Part shown: positions 1 to 7,171 of the stretch, piece by piece
How positions within the stretch are numbered: position 1 is the stretch's first letter
Layout: the number at the start of each line of letters is the position of its first letter
Assembly: GCA_009663005.1 (NCBI GenBank)
Contig: VIGQ01001047.1
Coordinates: 1 to 10,000 of the forward strand
DNA length: 10,000 nt
Direction of reading: 5' to 3'
DNA from: Actinidia chinensis
Taxonomy: Eukaryota; Streptophyta; Magnoliopsida; Ericales; Actinidiaceae
Position numbers and translations under genes: made by a program
The notes under the pieces: model-generated
Told to the model about the DNA's origin: nothing
What the model saw: the letters and a program-made list of their open reading frames with translations, nothing else
The model's database searches: none

Positions 1-152
1 AGAACAATTGTTTTAATTAGAAAAAGTACACTATATATTGTCTTTATTAAAAAAGTACAATATATATTAATGTTACTACTATTGTAGCAAATTGTTGTTA
101 CTGTAGCAAATAGTAGTATATATAAGAGACAAATAAAGAAAGAGACAAGTCA
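1..152. other. AT-rich non-coding DNA with short repeats
   Basis: No coding signal is seen. The block 'aaaaagtaca' plus a following run of T and A occurs at 21 and again at 50 (29-bp spacing). A perfect 10-bp inverted repeat (tactactatt at 74-83, aatagtagta at 109-118) encloses a 25-nt spacer that itself holds two copies of 'gtagcaaa'. This is low-complexity plant intergenic or transposon-edge DNA. I cannot assign it to a family. Confidence 0.5.
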
Positions 153-301
153 AAGAAGTAATGATTGTCACGTTAAGAAAAGTAAATAAAGACTGTCACA
201 CTTAAAGCCTTAAATAAAGACTGTCACATTGAGAACTGAGAAGTATAGACTATCACGCATAAATAAAGACTGTCAGTTGAGAAGTAAAGACTATCACACA
301 C
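153..301. repeat. minisatellite, core AATAAAGACTGTCACA
   Basis: Related copies start near 157, 184, 212, 242, 261 and 282, with spacing of 19 to 30 bp. The best copies read 'aaataaagactgtcaca'. Others vary to 'gactatcac' or 'gattgtcac', and linkers such as 'ttgagaa' recur. On the minus strand the core reads 'tgtgacagtctttatt'. Subterminal repeats of this kind occur in some plant DNA transposons and retroelement UTRs, but no terminus is visible here to assign it. Confidence 0.7.
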
Positions 302-600
302 TCACGCTTCAAAACAAATGAGAGAGAGGGAGGACTAGCGGTGTGAAACGTCGACAAGTAGAGGGGAAGGCGACGTCGATGAGCAATGGAGAAGGCGACG
401 TCGACGAGAGATCTGACATTGACGAGTAGATCACATAGTGCAGACGGCGTCGGCGATGGACTGCGACGGCTACGGCAGAACCAGATTTCGGTCAATCGAC
501 CGATGCATTTTTTTTGCTTTTTTTTCTTCTTCTTCTAGTTTCTTCGACACAGAGAGGAGAAGAATTGAGACCCTTAATATAGAAAAATAATCCCTAATCG
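302..600. other. gene-free stretch, CpG-rich middle part
   Basis: No supported gene. Positions 340-500 are rich in CG and GACGTC/GTCGAC words, and 'gaaggcgacgtcga' occurs twice (366 and 391 regions). A small inverted repeat, tcggtc-aatc-gaccga, lies at about 488-503. A T-rich tract (508-540) with 'cttcttcttct' follows; on the minus strand this is purine-rich and could be a polypurine tract of the flanking element, but no LTR start is recognisable beside it. The minus-strand frame over 253-495 is an open but low-complexity Ser/Arg string that I do not regard as a gene. Confidence 0.4.
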
Positions 601-765
601 ATTCGGATGCTTAAATTGTGCGATTTGTGCGATTCACGCAATTCATGCGCCTCACGCGAGCCTTACTTAAGTCGATGCGACTCGCCCACTTGGAGTCGCA
701 TTGTAGGCGACTCGTGCCTCAAGGCGCTGAGGCGTGCGCCTCTGACAACTCTGGGGCAGACAAGC
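600..765. repeat. CG-rich simple repeat-like DNA (GCG/GCC words)
   Basis: The segment is built of repeated short words such as 'gtgcgatt', 'cgcgcctca'-like and 'ggcgactcg', ending in 'caaggcgctgaggcgtgcgcc'-type sequence. It lies directly downstream (minus-strand sense) of the gag-like pseudogene. Similar 'aggcg' strings are common in plant repeats. No function is inferred. Confidence 0.4.
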
Positions 766-1073
766 TACTCTTCGTGCAGATTCTCTCCTTCATCCTCCAT
801 GCCCTTAGTCTTGGCGCCTCCAACTCCAACGGCCCCCGCTCCTTCACCTTGGGCAAGTTTGTTGTTCTGGGCCGTAATAGCATTGCCACCCACCTCACTT
901 CAGGCGTCATGTTGGCATACTCCTCTTCATCAAAGCCAGGGAGGAGGATTATGGAGTATGCCGTTGACGAATCTGGGAGCAGTCCAAGCAGGATGGTTAG
1001 AAGGGGTCCCGAGCTCCTTTAGGCAGACAAGCCAGCCTTCTCGAAAAATTTTAGGGCACAACTCAGCGACCTA

Positions 1074-1343
1074 CTTCTCATATGCATCCCCCAACCAGTT
1101 GTAGGCGTGGTCAAAAACCCTCCGATACACCGCACCACAGGCCACTTTTTGCAGCTCGTCCACTTCTTGTAGAGCCTTGTTCCTCTTCTCGATGGCAATC
1201 TCGGCCGCATTGCGGGCGTTGTCCAACTCACTCCTAGCCTTCTTTAACTCCTTCTCCAGACCATGGATCTTCTGGATGGCCCTTTTTTGATCATTGGCGT
1301 GCCTCTTCATTCGCTCAGAAGTGGCCACAGCTCGTTGGAATAG
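1074..1343 (-). pseudogene. best-preserved exon of the gag-like gene: coiled-coil region
   Basis: This open exon of 90 codons follows a consensus-like acceptor (ttttgtag) and reads LFQRAVATSERMKRHAND, then a heptad-type helix rich in K, E, R, A and L (about residues 15-65, including IHGLEKELKKARSEL), and ends HAYNWLGDAYEK. The stop TAG at 1071-1073 is followed at once by more family-like sequence (VAELCPKIFREGW), so it is premature and probably arose from CAG. Compared with relatives I recall, the stretch before GDAYEK looks a few residues short. An ATG-less frame start confirms it is an internal exon, not a separate gene. Confidence 0.65.
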
Positions 1344-1422
1344 CTACAAAATGCATAAATGCAAGAAAATTGCTAAGTGTTAAAAGAAGAAAGAAAAGAA
1401 CAGAGTGAGCTGGACAGCAAAC
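1344..1422 (-). other. 79-nt phase-0 spliceosomal intron in the gag-like pseudogene
   Basis: On the minus strand the donor is CTCAA|GTTTGC (1422) and the acceptor TTTTGTAG|CTATTC (1344). The intron is T-rich with a pyrimidine tract ('ttcttttctttcttctttt'). The upstream exon ends exactly after the Gln codon of MIDAQ and the downstream exon continues in phase 0 with LFQRAV, so splicing joins two long open frames. If the intron is retained, the frame runs into a stop at 1315-1317. Confidence 0.7.
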
Positions 1423-1423
1423 T

Positions 1424-1596
1424 TGAGCATCAATCATAACTACCCCGCCTCCGAACTCTTCTAAATCCTCCACAGCAAGGTCCACCATATCCTGAGGAAG
1501 CATGATAGCATTCCTTAAAGCCAAACAGGTCTCATGGTCTTTGGAGGTGTTGGCAGTCGTGACTTGTTTCTCGAGATCGACGGCAGCGAATGTGTT
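1424..1596 (-). pseudogene. exon segment of the gag-like gene upstream of the 79-nt intron
   Basis: Open stretch reading NTFAAVDLEKQVTTANTSKD, then HETCLALRNAIMLPQDMVD, then an acidic end with FGGGVVMIDAQ. It sits between an in-frame TAG (1597-1599, in a position where a Trp codon seems likely) and the intron donor. No separate start codon is expected because this is internal. The matching phase with the next exon is the main evidence that this is one former gene. Confidence 0.6.
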
Positions 1597-2676
1597 CTAG
1601 AGCTCGGGAGTGCCAGTGGAGCTGCCAATACCCCTTCCTTTCTTTTAACGGGAAGTCCCCTCCGTGTGTTGCTTCCTTTTCCTTTTGTTGACCTGTTGGG
1701 AGGGTGATCCCTGCGTGGGCTTGAAAGAGCCAGAGTCAGATTAGGGATCTATTTCACGAGATCGTCCCTCGTAGCCTTCTTTTTGCCAGAGCCCTTTGCT
1801 TGGGTGCTATGCTGCCTTCCTCCACCTTTGAGTTGTAACCCAAACTGCCGCCTTAATTGAATGAATGATCAACTATGTCTTCGACCGCTGGTGCAACTTC
1901 TGGAAAATTTAGATCGTCTGCAACCTCCGAATCCGAGCTCGGCACGAGTATGGGCTCAGAAGCAAGAACTTGAGTAGAAGGAGCTATGGCGGGAACTGAT
2001 TATCAACTTGGTTCACTTCTTCGCTGTCCTCAACCTTAATGTCCCCATCCTCCTCATCACCAGCCGCTCCAAGATCTATGTCCCAGCTACTAGACGAAAT
2101 CTGACGAACTTAAGCTGCTTGAACCAGTGCTCTCATCTTTTGCCTCTTACGTCTCCGTGCTCGTTTTTTACTTGTTCCGCGATTGTCCATACAATTAGCC
2201 TCGGTGGGGGGATAGTATAGCGGCATACGAAAGTAACCAAGGCGATCAGCCGACTTCTGAATGTCCACAGTTATTCACCGCTCTGTATTGCAGCCAGCAC
2301 AGCGCTAGATCTCCTCCAATAATGGGCAGTGAACCACCTGGAAACGATCAGACAAAGACACCGGGAGAGATAGACACTTTGAACCAGAGCAACATATGAT
2401 ACCACAACGAAAAAACCGAGATCAAGGGGAATCAAAAATGGATTTACGCTACCAAAAAGGGATTATAACCTCTGTGTCTCGAAATGGATAAGTGACTAGG
2501 GTCAGCGGCCAGGAATTCCCATTGGCTGGAGGACCCAAACCAAAATCATTCAGATATTAGATCTTTATTAGGGGAATAAGTTAACGAACCTCATTTGAGG
2601 TTGATTAGGTTTCTTTGTTGAAGGCAAAGAAATGATTACCCTCCAACATGTGGGTGGGCGATTCCTCCTGGTCGGA

Positions 2677-2956
2677 CTATGCAATATAAGTGAAGAAATC
2701 CTCATAGTAAATTCATGTTCCTCTCTCTCAATTAGAGCATCCATCGCCAGCATGATTCAACAAGTTTACCGACACTTGCATACAAAGTTAAGACGGCACA
2801 AGACATCACTGTCTTCCACCACAATTCCTTCTTTCGACAAATGACGCACAAACAACACGATGACAAGACAGATGCATTGGAAACACAAAAAATTTACAGA
2901 CATTCAAAAATTGGGAAGGATAATCTACGTACATCAACGTAAAGAAAGATACTTAC
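2677..2956 (-). other. candidate 5' intron of the gag-like gene
   Basis: A strong donor, CGTT|GTAAGTATC, is present on the minus strand at 2956. A plausible acceptor, TTGCATAG|TCCGACC, lies at 2677, giving a 280-nt T-rich interval with many stops. The exon beyond the acceptor opens into the frame SDQEESPTHMLEG. Splice-site strength is directly visible; use of this pair is inferred. Confidence 0.35.
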
Positions 2957-3123
2957 AACGAGGAACAAAAAGAGGACGGTCGCGCCCAAAACTGGAACGG
3001 GAGTCAAACAGAAGCCGGTGGGGGAACAGAAGTTGGCCAGCAGACGATGGCCATGAACTCTCTCTAGAAGCTTTAGAACCAATATTAAACAGTGGCTGGG
3101 AAAACAAACCGCCGCGTATATAG
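2957..3123 (-). promoter_or_regulatory. candidate promoter and leader exon of the gag-like element
   Basis: On the minus strand a TATA-like box, CTATATAC, covers 3123-3116, just below the tandem array. About 30 nt further a start site near 3090 would give a leader exon ending at the GTAAGT donor (2956). The leader contains an ATG at 3054-3052 opening a frame of only 16 codons. A longer alternative frame across 2934-3263 has no convincing family features. The arrangement (repeat array, TATA, leader, intron, gag-like exons) fits a retroelement or its LTR promoter. Confidence 0.35.
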
Positions 3124-3184
3124 AATTGACGAGGCGGAAAAACCCACCACAACGCACCCTTAGGTGCGTCGTTTCGTGAGTAAC

Positions 3185-3498
3185 TAGCAAAATAAGGAAG
3201 GTGATTTAGCCAAGCTCGACCTAGCTCCGAAACTCGTCCCACGATATTTGCCACACTTAGCAAAAAAATTTAAAGGGGGGGTCAAACTGAGTCACGAGCT
3301 TTTTAAGTATGCTAGGCAAAATACAGAAGGGTGAGTTAGCCGAGATCGACCTGTTCGAAACTTAACCCCACGAGGATTGCCAACTTACTAAAAAAATTTT
3401 AAGGGAGGCTCGACCGAGCTCACAAGAGCTTAAGGAACTGTCCCATAAGAATTCTAAGTATGTTGGGGCAAAATCGAGGGTGAGTTAGCGAGCTCGAA
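3185..3498. repeat. tandem array of about 149-bp units, left part
   Basis: Units are recognised by ordered landmarks on the plus strand: 'cttagcaaaaa' plus T-run, 'aggggaggggtca', 'cacaagagctta', 'ctaagtatgctgggcaaaat', 'agggtgagttagccgagctc' and 'ccccacgagaattgcca'. Landmark starts are at 3257 and 3385 here (one short 128-bp unit). The last unit is cut at 3498 and continues at 4982. The array lies upstream of the gag-like gene's candidate TATA box. Confidence 0.85.
3494..3498. repeat. target-site duplication TCGAA (left copy)
   Basis: Five bases immediately before the TG end of the 3499-4976 element, repeated at 4977-4981 directly after its CA end. Five-base duplications are the rule for plant LTR-retrotransposon integration. 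Confidence 0.8.
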
Positions 3499-3933
3499 TG
3501 ATTGGGACTATACTTATAGTCCAAACGCATGTAACCGCCCTAAGTTGGGCTTAATTGTTTAATTATGTATTTTTATAATGTTTGTACTTATAGTCGGTTT
3601 GAGTCATTGACCAGGTTAATGATGAGCACAAAGGCAAAAGTGGGCAAAAAATACATAAGAGTTCGACTCCCTTGCTTACAGTTCGAAAAGTGCGGAGGAG
3701 CTGAAAAGTGGAAAATCCCAGATCGGAATTTGGCCCATAACTTTTTACTCCGATGTCCGATTGAGCTGATTTTTACAACGCGTTGAAAAGAAAAATTAGT
3801 CTACAATTTCGGTCTCTAATCGGAATTGGATGATTCGATCTCTAAAGTAGTCAAAATATGCGATACAACATACGGACAGATTAGGAAATTCTTGAAGTTT
3901 CCTAATCCTATTAGGATTATAATGTGGATTGCC

Positions 3934-3941
3934 TATAAATA
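3934..3941 (+). promoter_or_regulatory. TATA box inside the LTR-type insertion
   Basis: TATAAATA in the context GCCTATAAATACTTC, followed by a run of C and T (3943-3960) such as often surrounds plant start sites. It lies 435 bp inside the element, giving a U3-like upstream part and about 1 kb of downstream sequence. It suggests plus-strand orientation for the LTR. Confidence 0.5.
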
Positions 3942-4278
3942 CTTCTCCCCCCCCCTCCCCTCTTATCTCTATGCACGAGATATTTGCTTGAGTATGTTTG
4001 AATTTTAGGGTTCCTTTCGCCTTTTAGTTAGGTTCATATTATTCTTAATTTTATTTTATTTTTGTTAAAAGTTAATTAGTTATCAATTTCAAGTCAATTT
4101 TTCAATACCGTAATGTCTTTATTTTTATCTACATGCGTTCTTAGCCAGGCTTGGCTGTTTTTCCCAACTTGGACTTGATTGTGAAGGGTGATGGGGATCA
4201 AGGATGAACACAATTGAGGTATTTTAATATCAACCGATTTATGTTCTTAATTTTTCTCCTTCTCTTTTTCGTTTTAGA

Positions 4279-4474
4279 TACTTTCGAAAACCGGACGTAT
4301 CCTATTATGTTCGATAACACATTCTTGTTATTCGGAGCGATGATGCCAACTACCATGATTTAAAAAACCAGATTTATTTACTTTCGAAACTGGGGAGTCT
4401 ATTAGTTCGATAACTCTTTGTGATGGAAATCGATAATGCACGGCCTTGATTAGAACAATCAGATTTATTCTAAG
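4279..4474. repeat. diverged two-copy repeat of about 95 bp inside the insertion
   Basis: The ordered words 'tactttcgaaa', 'gttcgataac' and 'a-ccagattta/atcagattta' occur at 4279, 4309 and 4367, and again at 4379, 4405 and 4458. Spacing is 91 to 100 bp. This is a decayed tandem duplication within the LTR body. Confidence 0.5.
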
Positions 4475-4976
4475 TAACGTTATATATGAATTGTCGTCAG
4501 TATATAAGCTGCCTTGTAACGTTTATGCGTTGAGTTGTGTTCATTATATTTGTTGCACGAAATTGAGATTGGAAAGAACAATTGTTTTTTAAAGTTGCAT
4601 CTTCCGAATCCGAGACCCACGCGATGGTGTCGAAAGGATTGAAGTTATAAGAAAGCCTCCATTGGGGATTCCGAGAAACTTACTTGATTGGATCAATTGA
4701 TTTCGAGTTGTTTTAATTAAGTTTAAAATCAAGTTGATTGTTTTTTTAATTTAGATTAGTTTAAAATCAATCAAACCCAAACACAAGAATTTTTTTTTCT
4801 TTATTTTAAAGTTCAATTCAATAATTTTCTAGTTGATCCGAGTTAGTATAGATATAGTTGAGTGCTACAGCTATATTTAGATAGGTCCTTGGGAGAGAAC
4901 GATACCGGATTATCGATTTTTACTACTTAACGACCCCGTACACTTGCGGTAAAGAATTCACTTCTGGGAGCGAACA

Positions 4977-4981
4977 TCGAA
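4977..4981. repeat. target-site duplication TCGAA (right copy)
   Basis: Matches 3494-3498 and lies directly after the terminal CA of the 3499-4976 element. It is followed by the remainder of the interrupted repeat unit. Confidence 0.8.
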
Positions 4982-5390
4982 CAGTTCCGACTCATGCCCC
5001 ACGAGAATTTGTTCACTTAGCAAAAATTTTTAGGGGAGTGGTCAACCAAGACCACAAGAGCTTAGAACTCTGGTCCCCGAGATTTTACAAGTATGCTGGG
5101 CAAAATCAGAAGGGGAGTAGTCGAGCTTGAAACTAGCTCAGAACTCGGCCCTACGAGAATTTTCCAATTAGCAAAAACTTTTAGGGGAGGGGTCAGTAGA
5201 GTCAACGGGAGTTACGAACTTGTCCCACAAGACTTTCTAAGTACACAGGCAAAATCAAAAGGTGAGTAGCCGAGCTAACTAAGCTCGAACTCTGCCCCCA
5301 CGAGGATTGCCACACTTAGCAAAAAACATTTTTTAAAGGGAGGGGTTAGCGAGTTGTAGGGAGCTCAGAACTCAGTTCCCCCAAAATTCG
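4982..5390. repeat. tandem array of about 149-bp units, right part
   Basis: The same landmarks as in 3185-3498 recur: 'cttagcaaaaat' at 5016, 'attagcaaaaac' at 5166 and 'cttagcaaaaaac' at 5315, so the period is 149-150 bp. Each is followed by a T-run, 'aggggag...gtca', an 'agctcagaactc'-like word, 'ctaagta' and 'ggcaaaatca', then 'gtagccgagct'. Units are roughly 75-85 percent alike by eye. The array is the same locus as the left part, split by the LTR-type insertion. Confidence 0.85.
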
Positions 5391-5545
5391 TTGGCATTTA
5401 GAAAGTATTCTCAAATAAAGCTCCGAACTCGATGCGAGACCGAGGTTGAAATACCTAAGTACACGAGCAAAGATTTTCATAGAGGATCTAGTCGAGCTCA
5501 TCTAAATGAATTTTGCCCTATAAATCTTGCTCAGAGTACTTGGGG
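5391..5545. repeat. degenerate end of the tandem array
   Basis: Words such as 'aagctccgaactcg', 'cctaagtacacgagcaaag', 'gtcgagctcat' and 'gccctataaatcttgc' are recognisable relatives of the repeat unit, but spacing is lost and similarity is low. A plus-strand open frame crosses this region (5391-5627); it has no family features and uses repeat sequence, so I do not call a gene. Confidence 0.5.
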
Positions 5546-5589
5546 CATACAAAGAAGATACAAGATCAGAAAAAATAAAACAAAAATTT

Positions 5590-5610
5590 GGGGGGGGGGG
5601 GTGGGGGGGG
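5590..5610 (+). repeat. G-run (12 G, T, 8 G) next to an LTR-like edge
   Basis: Twenty G in 21 bases, six bases before the TG edge of the 5617-6852 segment. It could form G-quadruplexes on the plus strand. If the neighbouring LTR reads on the plus strand it sits where a polypurine tract would be; if the LTR reads on the minus strand it is a C-tract just downstream. Length here is prone to sequencing and assembly error. Confidence 0.8.
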
Positions 5611-5616
5611 AAATGA

Positions 5617-6852
5617 TGCTCAAGTAGAAAGATTCATTCATATAGAAAATCGTACAATTAAGATGCGTGCGGATTACAAGATTGGAAACCATTCATCGAA
5701 GAATCATTTGAGTAACAGGACTGTTCGATTACAAACTCCGCTTGTACAAAACCATCTAAAGTGAGCAACCGAGCTGCAACACTCCTAACAAAGACCGAGC
5801 ATGTGCTAGAGGATCTTTGTAGAGAGTGGACCAGAGCATGGATATGATCGAGCAGAATGAAGCCAACCTCATGTTGGACTTACCCCCGTCCGTAGAACAG
5901 GCGATCTCACGGTTTTATTTTTGATTAGGCAGAAGCTGCGAATCACATGCCGGCAAGGGCAATGTACGGACCACTCACTGCTCACAGCAAATTGCTATCA
6001 GTTACAAGGAAGAATGTTCTGCCCACATTCGAGTGTTTATTAGGTACAAGAGAGCACTACAGCTCAACACAAGATTGTTGTCAGGCTACAAGAAATTTTT
6101 TCAAAACCAAAGATCGGAGAAGGGAGCGCTTATGTAAAGTTCGGCCAGTCCCCATAGGGTTTGTAAATGCCCGCACCAATTCGAGTGAAGAGCACAAATG
6201 ATAGACCAGAGAACGGTCAACGGCGATCTTTCAGTAGACAAGCAAAGAGAAGTTGCCATTTTGACTCTGAAGAAACCTCTCAGGCCTCGCTTATATAGGG
6301 GGCAGAGAGGAGACAAAAGGACTGCGGGTGCACGGGATACCAAAGAGCCCATTCATCATGACGGAGGAACCAAGAGTCTTCCAAAGGGGATGAACTGACA
6401 GTCATTATGGCGGGATACAAACGCCAGCCACCAAAATGAAACGCGTGAAATCAGTGCTGGGAATACGAAAAGGCAGAAGGGAAAGCCACACATGAACAAT
6501 GCCACCAAAATCAACAAATAGGAACACGTCCACGTACATGAGCTCAGCGAGCATCGACCAGCTCATGCTAACTTAGGACAATTGTAAGGGACGAAGCCAT
6601 ACAATGACAGAATATGGCCTGCTAGGGCGGAGGATACCTTGACAGGATGTGCTACAGAGCAAGTTCGGAGATCCTTCGTGCCGGACCGGAGCAGTCACTA
6701 CCAAAGGCAACCGTCGTCCGAGCAAAGCCATCATTATAACCAAGCTACTGTTGTTAAAGTAGACCAACGTAGGTGTCTATCCTCGACTCTTTTCCAGTAT
6801 CTCTCTCATCCACGGACCCCGCCATCTACTATGAAAGTCCCAACCTTACACA
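5617..6852 (-). mobile_element. second LTR-like segment, 1236 bp (solo LTR or 5' LTR)
   Basis: The segment begins TGCTCAAG and ends CTTACACA (TG...CA) and is flanked by AATGA at 5612-5616 and 6853-6857. Internally it has no credible gene. On the minus strand it carries a good TATA box (CTATATAAG, 6298-6290). Downstream of that in minus sense are several TTGTA(A) words (complements of 'tacaag' near 5666, 6003, 6046 and 6086), which resemble plant polyadenylation-type elements expected in R/U5. Two readings fit: a solo LTR with its own 5-bp duplication, or the 5' LTR of the element that holds the gag-like gene. No clear tRNA primer site follows it on the minus strand, which favours the solo reading. 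Ends were chosen by the matching flanks and are less certain than for 3499-4976. Confidence 0.45.
6290..6298 (-). promoter_or_regulatory. TATA box of the second LTR-like segment
   Basis: Minus strand CCCTATATAAGCGAGG, near the plant consensus. A start site about 30 nt downstream would lie near 6260. The plus-strand reading (TTATATAGG) is weaker but not excluded. Confidence 0.5.
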
Positions 6853-7162
6853 AATGAAGCAGAAGTGTAGGCAGTCACTGGTCAGGCTTTTCAGTCATGC
6901 GCATTTTCTCGTTCAGAGATAGATATTAGGAGCAACCCTTATTCACGGTGGATTTGTTGCTGCTGTTTCATCATGGGATTTGTGTTATCCGGATGTTGTG
7001 GAGAGGTTTTAGAGAAAGATGAGCCTTGAAGGCTTTGCAGTCTGGGCATCGCTCTCGGTTTTATTTCCTCCAGCAACGTACGTTTGAACATGGGTTTATC
7101 ATCAGAAGTCTGAGCTTAAAGTTACATGGTAGATTTCATCACCTTCCTGGCTGATGGAACTG

Positions 7163-7171
7163 AAACCCTAG
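7163..7171 (+). promoter_or_regulatory. telo-box motif AAACCCTAG
   Basis: Exact telo-box-type word in the context GAAACCCTAGATTC. In plants this motif is enriched near start sites of translation-related and growth genes and is bound by MYB/TRB-type proteins. No TATA box or clear first exon lies beside it here, so its role is open; chance occurrence is possible. Confidence 0.3.

Larger units (their letters stand above)
765..2676 (-). pseudogene. decayed multi-exon retrotransposon gag-like gene
   Basis: Minus-strand coding remnants appear in order. About 2676-2454 reads SDQEESPTHMLEG and then a frame ending VIIPFW. About 2340-2000 includes KSADRLGYFRMPLYYPP, a basic run (KKRARRRKRQKM) and an acidic run (GDEEDGDIKVEDSEE). 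About 1993-1424 holds two more Ser/Lys-rich blocks ending FGGGVVMIDAQ. After a 79-nt intron, 1343-1074 encodes a charged coiled coil and then DAYEK. Past a stop come REGWLVCLKELG and, in a shifted frame, FDEEEYAN. From memory, a coiled coil followed by a GDAYEK / EGW..CL.ELG..HPAW / GF.EEEY series marks a large family of plant retroelement gag-like proteins. Stops interrupt the frame at 2605-2607, 2581-2583, 2557-2559, 2305-2307, 2275-2277, 2110-2112, 1741-1743, 1645-1647, 1597-1599 and 1071-1073. Frame shifts fall near 1995, 1857, 1750 and 935. No pol domains are seen. It is a non-functional copy; upstream exon borders are uncertain. Confidence 0.7.
3499..4976. mobile_element. 1478-bp LTR-type insertion, probably a solo LTR
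   Basis: The element starts TGATTGGGACTA and ends GGGAGCGAACA (TG...CA), flanked on both sides by TCGAA. Its left and right flanks are the two halves of one unit of a tandem repeat, and deleting it restores that unit. It holds no coding frame of note. On the plus strand it has a TATAAATA box (3934-3941) followed by a C-rich tract. The phrase 'cataactttttactccgatgtccgattgagctga' (about 3735-3770) and the 3' part (about 4887-4950: 'tccttggga', 'cgaccccgtacacttgcgg') recall U3 and U5 phrases of plant LTR elements. A solo LTR from recombination between two LTRs is the simplest reading. A short non-autonomous element is the alternative. The lineage (Ty3 or Ty1) cannot be settled here. Confidence 0.75.

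Noticed and set aside
607..1104. Open plus-strand frame of about 165 codons (and one of 134 at 618-1022)
   Set aside because: They lie antisense to the gag-like remnant, whose minus-strand reading has recognisable family motifs. The plus-strand proteins are Ser/Pro/Ala strings without any.
2384..2405. Minus-strand TGGTATCA...GCTCTGG, resembling a tRNA-Met primer site
   Set aside because: The two halves are split by about seven extra bases and it lies within the gag-like exon/intron zone, not after an LTR end.
2860..3123. Plus-strand frame of 87 codons, Lys/Arg-rich
   Set aside because: It is antisense to a segment with TATA and splice-donor signals on the minus strand. Its charge comes from A-rich composition and no motif is seen.
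3659..3672. B-box-like GTTCGACTCCC
   Set aside because: No A-box or cloverleaf upstream. It lies inside the LTR-type insertion and is probably a chance match.
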